From Maritalea mobilis (lineage in GTDB: Bacteria > Pseudomonadota > Alphaproteobacteria > Rhodobacterales > Rhodobacteraceae), in the NCBI RefSeq assembly GCF_019800885.1, contig NZ_JAHVKE010000004.1:62001-126000 (forward strand): a stretch of 64,000 bases of DNA, given 5' to 3'. Of this stretch, positions 53,033 to 63,568 are shown piece after piece. The notes under the pieces were generated by a model. The model saw only the letters and a list, made by a program, of their open reading frames with translations. It did no database searches and had not been told where the DNA came from. Position 1 is the first letter of the stretch. Each line of letters opens with the position of its first letter. The translations under genes were made by a program, and so were the position numbers.

Positions 53033-54064
53033 CTAGCCGCGAATGGCGTCGAGCAGGACATGCACGTTTTCCGGGTCGGCATCCGGCGTGATGCCGTGCC
53101 CCAGGTTGAAGATATGCGGCCCGCCCTTCAGCGCGTCGACGATATGTCGCGCCTCGTCCACCAGGCGCTGGCCGCCTTCGACCATCAGCTTGGGGTCGAG
53201 GTTGCCTTGCACGCAACTGTCGGGCTGCAGGTGTTCGGCGGCCCATTCGGGCGCGACCTTGGTGTCGATGGCGACGCAATCGGCCCCTACGGCCTTGGCG
53301 AAACCGATGTATTTCTCGCCCGCCTCGCGCGGGAAGGCGATGACCGGCAGGCCGGGGTTGCGGCGTTTCATCTCGGCGGTGATGCGCTTGGCGGGTTCAA
53401 GCGCGAACTTGTCGAACGCCTCGCCCTTTAACGACCCGGCCCAGCTATCGAAGATCTTGACCACTTCGGCCCCGGCTTTGACCTGCATGTCGAGATATTC
53501 GATCGTCGCCTCGGTCAGCAGGTCGATCAGCGCGCCGAAGGTCTCGGGGTCACTTTCGCGCAGCGCATGGGCCGGCCCCTGATCGGGCGTGCCACGCCCG
53601 GCGATCATGTAGGTTGCCACCGTCCAGGGTGCGCCGGCAAAGCCGATCAGCGTGGTTTCCTTGGGCAATTCCCGCGACAGGATGCGCACCGTCTCGTAGA
53701 CGGGGGCAAGGTGGTCGTGGATGTCGTCCTTGCCCTTGAGCGTCTTCAGCCCCTCGGGCCCGGTGATGGTGGACAGCCGCGGCCCCTCGCCGGTGACGAA
53801 CCACAGATCGGCCCCCAGCGCGTCGGGGATCAGCAGGATGTCGGCAAACAGAATCGCCGCGTCGAAGCCGTAGCGCCGGATCGGTTGCAGCGTGACCTCG
53901 GCCGCGAGCTCCGAATTGTAGCACAGCGACAAGAAGTCCCCCGCCTGCGCGCGCGTTTCGCGATATTCCGGCAGGTATCGCCCCGCCTGGCGCATCAGCC
54001 ATACGGGCGGCACATCCATCGCCTCGCCCGCGAGGCTGCGCAGGAGTTTCTTCTTGTCTGTCAT
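53033..54064 (-). CDS. hemE: Uroporphyrinogen decarboxylase
   Basis: A 343-residue HemE, converting uroporphyrinogen III to coproporphyrinogen III. The N-terminal [17 protein letters not shown] and the later [13 protein letters not shown], along with [13 protein letters not shown], are diagnostic. The ATG at 54064 has AGGA 7 bp upstream; the longer open frame upstream belongs to the antisense of hemC. It is divergent from hemC, sharing a 123-bp promoter region. Confidence 0.97.
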   Translation of the reverse strand: MTDKKKLLRSLAGEAMDVPPVWLMRQAGRYLPEYRETRAQAGDFLSLCYNSELAAEVTLQPIRRYGFDAAILFADILLIPDALGADLWFVTGEGPRLSTITGPEGLKTLKGKDDIHDHLAPVYETVRILSRELPKETTLIGFAGAPWTVATYMIAGRGTPDQGPAHALRESDPETFGALIDLLTEATIEYLDMQVKAGAEVVKIFDSWAGSLKGEAFDKFALEPAKRITAEMKRRNPGLPVIAFPREAGEKYIGFAKAVGADCVAIDTKVAPEWAAEHLQPDSCVQGNLDPKLMVEGGQRLVDEARHIVDALKGGPHIFNLGHGITPDADPENVHVLLDAIRG

Positions 54065-54132
54065 CGGGTAATCCTCGGGTCGTTTGGGGGCACCGTTTCG
54101 CCCCGCGCCAAAACTGTCAAGCCGAACCCGAT

Positions 54133-54150
54133 TGTCAAGCAAAGTTGACA
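54133..54150. promoter_or_regulatory. Inverted TTGACA-type repeat between hemE and hemC
   Basis: TGTCAA-N6-TTGACA is a perfect repeat of a -35 consensus hexamer in each direction. The plus-strand TTGACA may serve hemC; the reverse copy may serve hemE. A further TGTCAAG copy lies at 54115. It may equally be a regulator site covering both promoters. Confidence 0.5.
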
Positions 54151-54187
54151 CATATACAACCCGCGCTGACACTAGTAGAGAAGTGAC

Positions 54188-55150
54188 ATGACGACCGACC
54201 TGCCCACCCCCGCTTCGCCCCTGAAAATCGGAACCCGCGGCTCGCCGCTTGCGCTGGCCCAGGCCTACGAGACACGCTCGCGCCTGATGGCTGCCTTCAA
54301 CCTGCCGGAAGAGGCATTCGAGATCGTGGTCATCAAGACGACCGGCGACGACCGCAGCCTGATCGACGCCGACAAGCCGTTGAAGGAACTGGGCGGCAAG
54401 GGCCTCTTCACCAAGGAAATCGAAGAGGACATGCTGACCGGCAAGATCGACATCGCGGTCCATTCGATGAAGGACATGCCGGTCGAACAGCCGCCCGGGC
54501 TGGTTCTCGACACCTACCTGCCGCGAGAGGATGTGCGCGACGCCTTCGTGTCGCTGAACCACGACTCGCTGGCCGCGCTGCCCGAGGGCGCGCGGGTCGG
54601 GTCCTCGTCGCTGCGCCGCCGGGCGCAGCTCAAGGCGCGCCGGCCCGACCTGCAAGTGGTCGAATTCCGGGGCAATGTGCAGACGCGGATGAAAAAGCTG
54701 GGTGACGGGGTGGCGGATGCGACCTTCCTCGCCATGGCTGGCCTGCGGCGCCTGGGCATGGAAGAGGTGGTGAAATCGGCCATCGAAGTCGAGGATGTGC
54801 TGCCCGCCGTCGCGCAGGGCGCCATCGGGATCGAACGGCGCAGCGATGATAGCCGCGCGGCCGAGATGCTGGCGGCGATCCACGATGTGCAGACGGGCCA
54901 GCGCCTTGCGGCTGAACGCGCGTTTCTTGCGGGTCTCGACGGGTCCTGCGAGACGCCGATCGCGGGCTTGGCCGAACTGGACGGCACCATGTTGCGCCTG
55001 CGCGGCGAGATCCTGCGCCCCGACGGGTCCGAGGTTCTGACCGCCGACCGCACCGCGCCGATCGAGGATGGTGCCAAGCTGGGCGCCGAGATGGCCGCCG
55101 ATTTGCGCGCCGAGGCGGGCGAAGGGTTCTTCGACTGGATCACCAGCTAG
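54188..55150 (+). CDS. hemC: Porphobilinogen deaminase (hydroxymethylbilane synthase)
   Basis: A 320-residue HemC, which joins four porphobilinogens into hydroxymethylbilane. It has [31 protein letters not shown] and the cofactor-anchoring cysteine in [12 protein letters not shown]. All are intact. It is divergent from hemE and ends 7 bp before two tandem palindromes. Confidence 0.97.
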   Translation: MTTDLPTPASPLKIGTRGSPLALAQAYETRSRLMAAFNLPEEAFEIVVIKTTGDDRSLIDADKPLKELGGKGLFTKEIEEDMLTGKIDIAVHSMKDMPVEQPPGLVLDTYLPREDVRDAFVSLNHDSLAALPEGARVGSSSLRRRAQLKARRPDLQVVEFRGNVQTRMKKLGDGVADATFLAMAGLRRLGMEEVVKSAIEVEDVLPAVAQGAIGIERRSDDSRAAEMLAAIHDVQTGQRLAAERAFLAGLDGSCETPIAGLAELDGTMLRLRGEILRPDGSEVLTADRTAPIEDGAKLGAEMAADLRAEAGEGFFDWITS

Positions 55151-55157
55151 GGGCAGC

Positions 55158-55201
55158 GGAAAACTCGAGTTTTCCGGGTCGGAAAAGCCGGCTTTTCCGA
55201 C
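55158..55201. repeat. Tandem perfect palindromes after hemC
   Basis: Two perfect palindromes stand 2 bp apart. The first is 18 bp, GGAAAACTCGAGTTTTCC (55158-55175). The second is 24 bp (55178-55201), with arms GTCGGAAAAGCC and its complement. Both share the GGAAAA/TTTTCC core. Either could end hemC transcription, and the pair resembles a dispersed intergenic palindrome family, but no second copy was noticed in this window. Confidence 0.8.
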
Positions 55202-55276
55202 CTGCGCATGTCGGTTCCGGGCTTTCTCGATCCCGAGGGGGCAGGCTAGGCTTTCGCCGACCAGCGGAGGCCTGAC

Positions 55277-57313
55277 ATGCACGACGATCCCCTATTGCAG
55301 CCCTTTCAACTCAAGCACCTGACGTTGAAGAACCGGCTCATGTCCACCGCGCATGAGCCGAACTACTCGGACGGCGGGCTGCCGTTGGAACAGTATCGGC
55401 TGTACCATGTCGAGAAGGCCAAGGGGGGCATCGCGCTGACCATGACGGCGGGGTCGGCCGTCGTGTCGGCCGACAGCCCCGAGGCTTTCGGAAACCTCCA
55501 CGCCTACCGCGATGAGATCGTGCAGCCCCTGCGCGACCTGACCGACAGCTGCCATGACCATGGCTGCGCGGTGATGATCCAGTTGACCCATCTCGGGTGG
55601 CGGACGACTTGGAACAAGGGCGATTGGCTGCCCGTCGTGGCCCCCTCATCGGTGCGGGAACCCGCGCATCGCGCATTTCCGAAAGAAATGGAACAGTGGG
55701 ACATTGACCGCATCGTGGCCGATTACGCCGCAGCGGCACAGCGGATGCAGGCGGCGGGCCTCGACGGGATCGAGATCGAGGCTTATGGGCATCTTCTCGA
55801 TGCGTTCTGGTCGCCCTACCAGAACCGGCGCGATGATGAGTATGGCGGCAATCTCGACAACCGGATGCGGTTCGCATGGCGCGTGATCGACGCGATCCGC
55901 GACGCCGTCGGCCCCGACTTCATCATGGGCCTGCGCATGGTGGCCGATGAGCAGTTCGAGCACGGTCTCGGCCGGGAAGAGGGCGTCGAGATTGCCAAGC
56001 GGTTCGCGCAGTCCGGCAAGGTCGATTTCCTCAACCTGATCCGGGGGCGTGTGGCCTCGGATGCCGCCCTGACCAATGTCATCCCGATCCAGGGCATGGC
56101 GTCCTCCCCGCATCTCGATTTCGCGGGCGAGGTGCGGGAGGTGGTGAAGTTCCCCATCTTCCACGCCGCCAAGATCGCCGATGTGGCCACGGCCCGGCAT
56201 GCGGTGGCCAGTGGCAAGCTGGACATGGTGGGCATGACGCGTGCCCATATCGCCGATCCCCATATCGTCGAAAAGATCGCGCGGGGCGAGGAAGACCGCA
56301 TTCGGCCTTGCGTCGGGGCCACCTACTGCCTCGACCGGATTTACGAGGGCGGGCAGGCGCTGTGCATCCACAACGCCGCGACCGGACGCGAGGCGCGCAT
56401 TCCGCACGATATTCCCTTGGCTTCCGTGGCGCGGAAGGTGGTGGTGGTCGGGGCCGGTCCCGCCGGGCTGGAGGCCGCGCGGGTGGCGGCGGAACGCGGA
56501 CATGCCGTGACGGTCCTTGAGGCCTCGGACCGGGCGGGCGGACAGATCAACCTGCTGGTCGCCAACCCGCGTCGGCGCGACCTTGTCGGGATCACGGATT
56601 GGCGCTTGTCCGAGTTGGAGCGTCTCGGCGTCGAGATCCGCTTCAACACCTTCGCCGAGGTGGAGGATGTCACCGCCCTGTCACCCGACATCGTGGTCGT
56701 CGCGACGGGCGGCCTGCCGCAAGCCCCCGAGATGGCGGGGGATGACCTGACGGTTTCGAGTTGGGACATCCTGTCGGGCGAGGTGAAGCCCGCCGCCGAA
56801 GTTCTGGTCTATGACGACAATGGCGGGCACCAGGGCATGAGTGCCGCCGAGGTGATCGCGCGCGCTGGGTCGCGCCTCGAACTGGTCAGCCCCGAGCGGT
56901 TCTTCGCGCCCGAGATGGGGGGCATGAACCACGTGCCCTACATGCAGGCCTTCCACGAGACAGGCACGCGCGTGACGATCAACACGCGGGTGTCCTCGGT
57001 CGTGAAAGAGGGCAACCGGCTGCGCGTGACGTTGGGCTCGGACTATGCTCCCGGGTGGGCCGAGGAGCGGGTGGTCGATCAGGTGGTGGTCGAGCACGGC
57101 ACCCTCGCCAATGACGAGCTTTACCATGCTCTCAAGCCGCTTTCGAAGAACGCGGGCGCGCTAGACTACGGGGCCTTGATCGCAGGCGACGGTGACCTGT
57201 TCGCTGCGGTGCAGGATGGGCAATTCATCCTCTACCGGATCGGTGATGCGGTGGCCTCACGAAACATCCATGCCGGGATTTATGATGCGCTTCGGATGGG
57301 CCTTCGGCATTGA
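55277..57313 (+). CDS. DgcA-like flavin/iron-sulfur demethylase or dienoyl-CoA reductase-type oxidoreductase
   Basis: A 678-residue enzyme with an N-terminal old-yellow-enzyme TIM barrel (FMN), an iron-sulfur segment, and a C-terminal FAD/NAD(P) domain ([22 protein letters not shown]). Resemblance is closest to dimethylglycine and N-methylproline demethylases: [28 protein letters not shown] and the [12 protein letters not shown] segment. The iron-sulfur stretch CVGATYC…C shows three cysteines, one fewer than the C-x2-C-x3-C-x11-C motif of trimethylamine dehydrogenase. GGAGG lies 5 bp before the ATG. Substrate is not determined. Confidence 0.8.
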   Translation: MHDDPLLQPFQLKHLTLKNRLMSTAHEPNYSDGGLPLEQYRLYHVEKAKGGIALTMTAGSAVVSADSPEAFGNLHAYRDEIVQPLRDLTDSCHDHGCAVMIQLTHLGWRTTWNKGDWLPVVAPSSVREPAHRAFPKEMEQWDIDRIVADYAAAAQRMQAAGLDGIEIEAYGHLLDAFWSPYQNRRDDEYGGNLDNRMRFAWRVIDAIRDAVGPDFIMGLRMVADEQFEHGLGREEGVEIAKRFAQSGKVDFLNLIRGRVASDAALTNVIPIQGMASSPHLDFAGEVREVVKFPIFHAAKIADVATARHAVASGKLDMVGMTRAHIADPHIVEKIARGEEDRIRPCVGATYCLDRIYEGGQALCIHNAATGREARIPHDIPLASVARKVVVVGAGPAGLEAARVAAERGHAVTVLEASDRAGGQINLLVANPRRRDLVGITDWRLSELERLGVEIRFNTFAEVEDVTALSPDIVVVATGGLPQAPEMAGDDLTVSSWDILSGEVKPAAEVLVYDDNGGHQGMSAAEVIARAGSRLELVSPERFFAPEMGGMNHVPYMQAFHETGTRVTINTRVSSVVKEGNRLRVTLGSDYAPGWAEERVVDQVVVEHGTLANDELYHALKPLSKNAGALDYGALIAGDGDLFAAVQDGQFILYRIGDAVASRNIHAGIYDALRMGLRH

Positions 57314-57453
57314 ACCTGTCCTAGGGCGTTGCAAATCGGCCAAGGTCCTTTTGGTAGGGGCGCGCGACTTGTGGTCATAGGTTGCGGCTGGCATGGTCCG
57401 TCCTTATGTCGACGGCCCTGGTCGACCTGGTTTTGGTGTCGATGGCGAAAGAC

Positions 57454-58023
57454 ATGAACGTAGAAGAAACCGGCATTCCCGATCTGCTTGTTCTGACCCC
57501 GCCGCGCTTTGGTGATGCGCGGGGCTTCTTTTGCGAAACGTACAATCGCGACCGGTTGGCCGAACACGGCATCACGGTCGACTTCGTGCAGGACAATCAT
57601 TCGCTCTCGGAGCAGGTTGGCACGGTGCGTGGCCTTCATTTTCAGGTACCGCCGCACGCGCAGGCCAAGCTGGTGCGCTGCGGGCGCGGCGTGCTGTTCG
57701 ATGTGGCCGTCGATCTCCGGCGCGGCTCTCCGACCTATGGGCGCTGGTTCGGGGTCGAATTGAGTTTCGAGAACGGCAAGCAAATGCTGATCCCGGCCGG
57801 GTTCGCGCATGGCTTCGTCACCCGCGCGCCGGATACCGAGATCATCTACAAGTGCTCGGATTTCTATGCTCCGCAAACCGAGGGCGCGCTGCGTTTTGAC
57901 GACCCCGATATCGGGGTCGATTGGCAGATGGAGGGTGTTGATCCGATCCTGTCGGACAAGGATGCGGCAGCCGGGGCCTTTGCCGGCTTTGAAAGCCCGT
58001 TCATTTACGAGGAGCGCCGCTGA
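57454..58023 (+). CDS. rfbC: dTDP-4-dehydrorhamnose 3,5-epimerase
   Basis: An RmlC cupin of 189 residues, catalysing the third step to dTDP-L-rhamnose. It has [29 protein letters not shown] and IPAGFAHGF. Starts at 57382, 57442 and 57454 are all open; 57454 fits the family length best but none has a strong Shine-Dalgarno. Its stop overlaps the rfbB start by 1 bp. Confidence 0.95.
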   Translation: MNVEETGIPDLLVLTPPRFGDARGFFCETYNRDRLAEHGITVDFVQDNHSLSEQVGTVRGLHFQVPPHAQAKLVRCGRGVLFDVAVDLRRGSPTYGRWFGVELSFENGKQMLIPAGFAHGFVTRAPDTEIIYKCSDFYAPQTEGALRFDDPDIGVDWQMEGVDPILSDKDAAAGAFAGFESPFIYEERR

Positions 58024-59063
58024 TGAAACTCCTCGTGACCGGCGGGGCCGGGTTCATCGGCTCTGCGGTGGTTCGCCTTGCGATTTCGCGCGGACATCAC
58101 GTGGTCAATGTGGATGCGCTCACCTACGCGGCTTGCCTCGACAACGTGGCCAGCGTCGCGGAGTCGCCGCTCTATTCCTTCGAGAAGGCGGATATCCGGG
58201 ATCGTGCCGCCATGGACCGGATTCTTGCCGCCCATGAGCCCGATGCCATCATGCATCTTGCGGCCGAAAGCCACGTGGATCGGTCGATCGACGGCCCGGG
58301 CACTTTCATCGACACCAACGTGACGGGCACCTACACGCTGCTTGAGGCGGCGCGCAGCTACTGGGTGGGCAAAGGTCGCCCCGACAGCTTCCGCTTCCAC
58401 CATATCTCGACCGACGAGGTCTATGGCACGCTGGGCGAAACGGGCCTTTTCACCGAAGAGACACCTTACGCCCCGAACAGCCCCTATTCGGCCTCCAAGG
58501 CGGCGTCGGACCATCTGGTGCGCGCTTGGCACGAAACCTACGGCCTGCCGGTTGTCCTGACAAATTGTTCGAACAATTACGGGCCTTTTCATTTCCCCGA
58601 GAAGCTCATCCCGGTCGTGATCCTGAACGCCTTGGCGGGGCGGCCCATCCCGGTCTACGGCAAGGGCGAAAACGTGCGCGATTGGCTGTTCGTCGAGGAT
58701 CACGCCGATGCGCTTCTTCTGGTCTGCGAGAAGGGCGAACTGGGCCGGAGCTACAACATTGGCGGCAACAACGAGCGGCGAAACATCGACCTGGTGCGCA
58801 CGATCTGTGCCCTGCTGGATGATCGCCGCCCCGATGGTGCGCCGCATGACCGTCTGATCGAGTTTGTCACGGATCGCCCCGGTCATGACCTGCGCTATGC
58901 CATCGACGCGACCCGCATCACCGAGGAACTGGGCTGGTCTCCCTCCGTCACTGTCGAGGAGGGGCTGGCCAAGACCGTCGACTGGTATCTCGAGAACGAG
59001 GACTGGTGGCGCGCCCTTCAGGCCCGCGACGGGGTGGGCGAGCGGTTGGGCAAGGCGGGATAA
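58023..59063 (+). CDS. rfbB: dTDP-glucose 4,6-dehydratase
   Basis: A 346-residue RmlB, an NAD-dependent extended SDR. The [11 protein letters not shown] nucleotide motif, ISTDEVYG and the Y-x3-K catalytic pair in YSASKAAS are all present. It makes the 4-keto-6-deoxy sugar. TGATG overlaps the rfbC stop by 1 bp. Confidence 0.97.
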   Translation: MKLLVTGGAGFIGSAVVRLAISRGHHVVNVDALTYAACLDNVASVAESPLYSFEKADIRDRAAMDRILAAHEPDAIMHLAAESHVDRSIDGPGTFIDTNVTGTYTLLEAARSYWVGKGRPDSFRFHHISTDEVYGTLGETGLFTEETPYAPNSPYSASKAASDHLVRAWHETYGLPVVLTNCSNNYGPFHFPEKLIPVVILNALAGRPIPVYGKGENVRDWLFVEDHADALLLVCEKGELGRSYNIGGNNERRNIDLVRTICALLDDRRPDGAPHDRLIEFVTDRPGHDLRYAIDATRITEELGWSPSVTVEEGLAKTVDWYLENEDWWRALQARDGVGERLGKAG

Positions 59064-59067
59064 GGCG

Positions 59068-59205
59068 ATGCCAGTTGCGCAAAATGCGAGAAAGCTCGGG
59101 CCGTTCGCTAGAATGCCGGGCATTGGGGGCGGTGTTGTGGGGGAACCGTTGTTTGCGTGGTTCGGGTCCGTCACCGATCCGGAAAAGGAGGGCGGGCGCC
59201 CATGA
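59068..59205 (+). CDS. Possible 45-residue ORF bridging rfbB and rfbD
   Basis: An ATG 4 bp after the rfbB stop, with AAGG just upstream, opens a 45-codon frame that ends in TGA overlapping the rfbD ATG. The placement looks like translational coupling, but the product (MPVAQNARKLGPFARMPGIG, then a Gly/Val-rich stretch) matches no family I know. The same DNA holds a small palindrome (AATGCCGGGCATT), so it may be a non-coding intergenic element instead. Confidence 0.3.
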   Translation: MPVAQNARKLGPFARMPGIGGGVVGEPLFAWFGSVTDPEKEGGRP

Positions 59206-60068
59206 CGCTTCTGGTCTTTGGAACCACGGGCCAGGTGGCGACTGAACTCCGCGCGCGGGCGCAGGGCGCCATTTTCCTGGGCCGCGACGCGGCCGACCTG
59301 GGTGACCCCGCAGGCTGCGCGGCGGCGATCCGGGCACATGCGCCCACCGCCGTCATCAACGCGGCCGCTTACACCGCCGTCGACAAGGCGGAGGAGGAAG
59401 AGGCCCTCGTCACATTGGTCAATGGGGCCGCGCCGACCGCGATGGCCGAGGCCTGTGCCGATCTGGGCATCCCCTTCGTCCATATCTCGACCGACTACGT
59501 CTTCGCGGGCGATGGAGAGGCGCCGTGGTCTCCGGACGATCCGACAGGGCCGCTTGGCGCCTACGGGCGATCCAAGCTGATCGGAGAAGAGGGCGTTCGG
59601 TCAGCTGGCGGGATCCACGCGATCTTGCGCACCTCCTGGGTGTTTTCCCCGCATGGCGCGAATTTCGTGAAGACCATGCTGAGACTCGGGGCAGAGCGCG
59701 AGAAGCTGACGATCATCGCGGACCAGATCGGTGGACCGACGGCCGCCGGCGCAATTGCCGCCGCCTGCCTCGCGATCGCAGAGCAATTGAAGCAGGACCC
59801 CGGCAAGAGTGGCACCTACCATTTCTCGGGCGCGCCGGATGCCAGTTGGGCGGACTTCGCGCGAGAGATCTTTGCCCAGGCGGGGTTGCCCTGTGTGGTC
59901 GAAGACATTCCGACCTCGGCCTATCCGACGCCGGCCAAGCGGCCTGCCAATTCGCGTCTGGATTGTGCCGCCACGCAGGCCACGTTCGGGATAGACCGTC
60001 CGGATTGGAAATCCGATCTCACCGAGACCCTCGAAATTCTCTCACGGAACAAGGGAATTGATCGATGA
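59202..60068 (+). CDS. rfbD: dTDP-4-dehydrorhamnose reductase
   Basis: A 288-residue RmlD, the final reductase to dTDP-L-rhamnose. It has FGTTGQVATEL, ISTDYVFAG and YGRSK (Y-x3-K). AAGGAGG precedes the ATG at 59202. Its stop overlaps rfbA in ATGA. Confidence 0.96.
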   Translation: MTLLVFGTTGQVATELRARAQGAIFLGRDAADLGDPAGCAAAIRAHAPTAVINAAAYTAVDKAEEEEALVTLVNGAAPTAMAEACADLGIPFVHISTDYVFAGDGEAPWSPDDPTGPLGAYGRSKLIGEEGVRSAGGIHAILRTSWVFSPHGANFVKTMLRLGAEREKLTIIADQIGGPTAAGAIAAACLAIAEQLKQDPGKSGTYHFSGAPDASWADFAREIFAQAGLPCVVEDIPTSAYPTPAKRPANSRLDCAATQATFGIDRPDWKSDLTETLEILSRNKGIDR

Positions 60069-60934
60069 CCACGCGCAAAGGCATCATCCTGGCCGGGGGA
60101 TCCGGCACGCGGCTCTACCCGATCACACTCGGCGTGTCGAAACAGCTTTTGCCGATCTACGACAAGCCGATGATCTACTATCCGATCAGCACCTTGATGC
60201 TGGCCGGTATCCGCGACATCGCGATCATCACCACGCCGGAAGACCAGTCGCAATTCCAGCGTACCCTTGGCGATGGCAGCCAATGGGGCCTCAACCTGAC
60301 CTACGTCGTGCAGGAGAGCCCCGATGGCCTGGCGCAGGCTTATCTCCTGACGCGCGAGTTTCTGGCCGGCAGCCCCTCGGCGATGGTTCTCGGCGACAAC
60401 ATCTTCTTCGGGCACGGCTTGCCGGACCTGCTGATCGCTGCGGATGAGCGCAAGACAGGCGGCACTGTCTTCGGCTATCGCGTGGCGGACCCGGAACGCT
60501 ACGGGGTGGTCGATTTCGACGATGACGGCAGTGTGAAATCCATCATCGAAAAGCCTGCCGTTCCGCCGTCGAATTTCGCCGTCACCGGACTCTATTTCCT
60601 GGACGGGTCCGCGCCCGACCGCGCGGCGGAGGTCAAACCGTCAGCCCGCGGTGAACTCGAGATCACGACGCTTCTGGAAAGCTACCTGGCAGACGCGGCC
60701 CTGCACGTGGAACGGATGGGGCGCGGGTTTGCCTGGCTCGATACGGGGACCCATACAAGCCTGATCGACGCCGGAAATTTTGTGCGAACCCTCGAACAGC
60801 GGCAGGGGATGCAAACCGGCTCACCGGATGAAATCGCCTATGTCCGAGGCTGGATCAGCGCAGATCAACTTGAGGAACGGATCGAACTGTTCGCCAAGAA
60901 CGCCTATGGACGCTATTTGCAGTCCTTGCTTTAA
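60065..60934 (+). CDS. rfbA: Glucose-1-phosphate thymidylyltransferase
   Basis: A 289-residue RmlA, making dTDP-glucose from glucose-1-phosphate and dTTP. It has KGIILAGGSGTRLYP, the KQLLPIYDKPMIYYP segment, VLGDNIFFGHG and FAWLDTGTH. It completes the rfbCBDA operon and overlaps rfbD by 4 bp. Confidence 0.97.
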   Translation: MTTRKGIILAGGSGTRLYPITLGVSKQLLPIYDKPMIYYPISTLMLAGIRDIAIITTPEDQSQFQRTLGDGSQWGLNLTYVVQESPDGLAQAYLLTREFLAGSPSAMVLGDNIFFGHGLPDLLIAADERKTGGTVFGYRVADPERYGVVDFDDDGSVKSIIEKPAVPPSNFAVTGLYFLDGSAPDRAAEVKPSARGELEITTLLESYLADAALHVERMGRGFAWLDTGTHTSLIDAGNFVRTLEQRQGMQTGSPDEIAYVRGWISADQLEERIELFAKNAYGRYLQSLL

Positions 60935-60998
60935 CGAGTTCTTTGCCTTTTTGACCGAGAATTCTTCGGCGTCTGCATTTTTGGGGTAGCTGCACGTT

Positions 60999-63554
60999 AT
61001 GCTCTATCGGCTCTATGCCTTGTACCTCCGCTATGCTGCGCATCACGCAGACCGCCTTGCAGGGTTTTCGCTGCAACGCGACGCGCGGCGGCCCCTTGGG
61101 CATGTCGAACGGGTTTTCCGAGCCAATGGGCAGTTCTTCATCGTTGGTTGGAGCGCCGCGTCCGAGCTTTCGGCCGTCTGGCCGGATGGCAGCGTCACGG
61201 TAAGCCCCTCGATCCAGAGGGCGGACGTGGCCCGGAAAACCGGGTTGCCGCTTGAAAGCGGTTTCGAAATCGCGGTGCCCGAAACTGCGCGACCTCTGAC
61301 GCTGGAGTTGAAATGCCCGTCCGGTGCCGTGCGCCGGTTCCCGGTCAGGCATCCGTCGGACCCGCCGTCTGCCGCGGCGAAACGCCGGATGCGGCGTGCC
61401 TTCCTGCGCGATCTGGCGCGGGCGCTGCCCGCGGGGGTGAAGTGGATCATGCGCCGCGACCACGCCAGTCGGACCGCCGTGAAGCGCGCGCTCGGCCTTG
61501 AGACCGTCCATCCGAGCCTCCCACTTGATCGCCGCTATCTGGGATTGCCCCCGGCGGGCCTTTTGCGCGATGCAGCCAATTATGCGAGAGGCGATTTCAA
61601 GCCCCAACGCTTGGCGCCACCGCCCCCCACGACGCCGATCACGATCATCCTACCGATTCACAACGCGTTCGATCTTTTGCCTGAGGCCCTGTCGCGGGTT
61701 GCACGGAACTCCGATCTCGACTGGCACCTTATCCTGATCGACGACGCGTCGACGGATGCGCGTGTTCGGCCTTTCTTGCGAAGCTGGGCGGCCGAACAGC
61801 CAGACGAACGGGTGACGCTGTTCGAACTCGACACGAATCTCGGCTTTGTCGGGGCGGTCAACAAAGGCTTCGCCGAAGCCGAACACCGGGCGGGCCACGT
61901 GGTGATCCTGAACTCGGATGCCATGGTGCCGGAGGGGTGGGCGTCGCGGCTGATCGCGCCCTTCGCCTCGGATTCACGGATTGCGTCCGTCACGCCGATG
62001 TCGAATGACGCCGAGATCTTTTCCGTTCCGGTGATCGTGCGGTCGCAGGATCTGCCGCCAGGTATGGTTGATCGGCTCGACGCGGTCGCGCGCACGCTGA
62101 CACATGGGCAACGGTTGCCCTCCGCGCCGACCGGCGTGGGCTTCTGCATGGCTCTGTCGTCCCACTGGTTCGGACGACACCCCAACTTCGACCCGGCCTT
62201 CGGACGCGGCTATGGCGAGGAAGTGGACTGGTGCCAGAAGGTCCGCGCGATGGGGGCGCGCCACGTCGCCATCCCCAACCTGTTCGTGGAGCATCGGGGC
62301 GGACAGAGCTTTGGTTCGGATGCGAAGCTGGAACTGGTTTTGCGGGCCAACGCCATGATCGCGCGCCGCTATCCCGGCTACGATCTGGAAGTGCAGAGCT
62401 ATATTGCCAGCGACCCCCTGAGGACACCGCGCTTGGCGCTGGCTGCGGCCTTGGCGGGGTTCTCGGCGTCCGGGCCGCTGTCTCTCTTCGTGGCGCATTC
62501 CCTGGGCGGCGGGGCAGAGCACGCCCTGCAAGACGAAATCGAGGATCTAATCGCCGAGGGTCAATCCGCGATGGTCCTTCGGGTTGGCGGTGCGCACCCT
62601 TTCCAACTCGAAGTGCATGGCGCCAGCGGTGTCGTGGCCGGCACGACAGATGCGCTCGATGTCGTGCAGAGCATTCTCGCGCCCGTGCCGGCCCTGCGGA
62701 TCGTCTATTCCTGCGGTGTCGGGTACCCGGACCCGGCAAGCCTGCCCGATGTGATGCTGTCTCTGAAACGTCACGGGCATGATGATCGTGTCGAGGCGCG
62801 TGTGCATGACTTCTTCATGCTATCGCCCTCGTACAACTTGCTGAATTCCGATGGCAGCTACCGCGGATTGCCGGAAACGGACAGCACGGACCCGATGCAT
62901 GTCGCTGTTTCAAAGGCGGGTGAGGCCACGTCATTGGCCGAATGGCGCAGGCGCTGGGGCAGGTTCCTCGCCCAATGTGACGAAGTCAGAACGTTCTCGG
63001 AAAGCAGCGCAGACTTGGTCCGCCAAGTGTATCCTGAACTGCGCGGCGATACGCTGCGTGTGCGTCCTCACAGGCTGTCGGCGGAATTGCGTAGTGTTGC
63101 GCCTCCGGCCCCCGGGTCTGGCCATGTGATCGGCATCCTGGGCAACATCAACCGGGCCAAGGGCGGTCAATTGCTGTGCGATCTTGCCCAGCGGATCGAC
63201 ATGAACGGTGCAAGCTACCGCATGGTCGTGATCGGAAATGTCGATCCCGAGTTTTCGCTGGGGCCCTTGGTGACCCTGCATGGCAGCTACGAACGCAATG
63301 AGATTGCGCATCTGGCCGAACGCTACCACGTCGCGACATGGCTTGTGCCGTCCGTCTGGCCGGAAACGTTTTCCTATGTCACCCACGAGGTCCTGCAAAC
63401 GGGATTGCCCGTGATCGGGTTCGACATCGGCGCGCAGGGAGAGGCGCTACGTCAGTCTGCCCATGGCATCCCGTTGCGGTTCGACCCGGATGCGGATTTG
63501 GCTGGCATGGTTCTGTCGGCGCTGGATTCCCTGCAACGCCCCAGCGCGGCGTAG
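60999..63554 (+). CDS. Two-domain glycosyltransferase (GT2 plus GT4-like)
   Basis: An 851-residue protein. The first ~210 residues have no recognised domain. A GT2 domain follows (ITIILPIHNAFDLLPEAL; LIDDAST near residue 247; NSDAMVPEGW; GEEVDWCQKVR). The C-terminal third looks GT4-like, with VIGILGNINRAKGG and the donor-binding stretch PSVWPETFSYVTHEVLQTG, where two Glu residues are spaced like an E-x7-E motif. It probably adds two sugars, perhaps including the rhamnose made by rfbCBDA, to a surface glycan. The Shine-Dalgarno is weak. Confidence 0.85.
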   Translation: MLYRLYALYLRYAAHHADRLAGFSLQRDARRPLGHVERVFRANGQFFIVGWSAASELSAVWPDGSVTVSPSIQRADVARKTGLPLESGFEIAVPETARPLTLELKCPSGAVRRFPVRHPSDPPSAAAKRRMRRAFLRDLARALPAGVKWIMRRDHASRTAVKRALGLETVHPSLPLDRRYLGLPPAGLLRDAANYARGDFKPQRLAPPPPTTPITIILPIHNAFDLLPEALSRVARNSDLDWHLILIDDASTDARVRPFLRSWAAEQPDERVTLFELDTNLGFVGAVNKGFAEAEHRAGHVVILNSDAMVPEGWASRLIAPFASDSRIASVTPMSNDAEIFSVPVIVRSQDLPPGMVDRLDAVARTLTHGQRLPSAPTGVGFCMALSSHWFGRHPNFDPAFGRGYGEEVDWCQKVRAMGARHVAIPNLFVEHRGGQSFGSDAKLELVLRANAMIARRYPGYDLEVQSYIASDPLRTPRLALAAALAGFSASGPLSLFVAHSLGGGAEHALQDEIEDLIAEGQSAMVLRVGGAHPFQLEVHGASGVVAGTTDALDVVQSILAPVPALRIVYSCGVGYPDPASLPDVMLSLKRHGHDDRVEARVHDFFMLSPSYNLLNSDGSYRGLPETDSTDPMHVAVSKAGEATSLAEWRRRWGRFLAQCDEVRTFSESSADLVRQVYPELRGDTLRVRPHRLSAELRSVAPPAPGSGHVIGILGNINRAKGGQLLCDLAQRIDMNGASYRMVVIGNVDPEFSLGPLVTLHGSYERNEIAHLAERYHVATWLVPSVWPETFSYVTHEVLQTGLPVIGFDIGAQGEALRQSAHGIPLRFDPDADLAGMVLSALDSLQRPSAA

Positions 63555-63568
63555 GTCCGGGCCAGTCT

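Noticed and set aside
53033-55282. A 749-residue reading for hemE with an N-terminal extension
   Set aside because: The extension is antisense to hemC and lacks any domain; hemE has a good start and Shine-Dalgarno at 54064.
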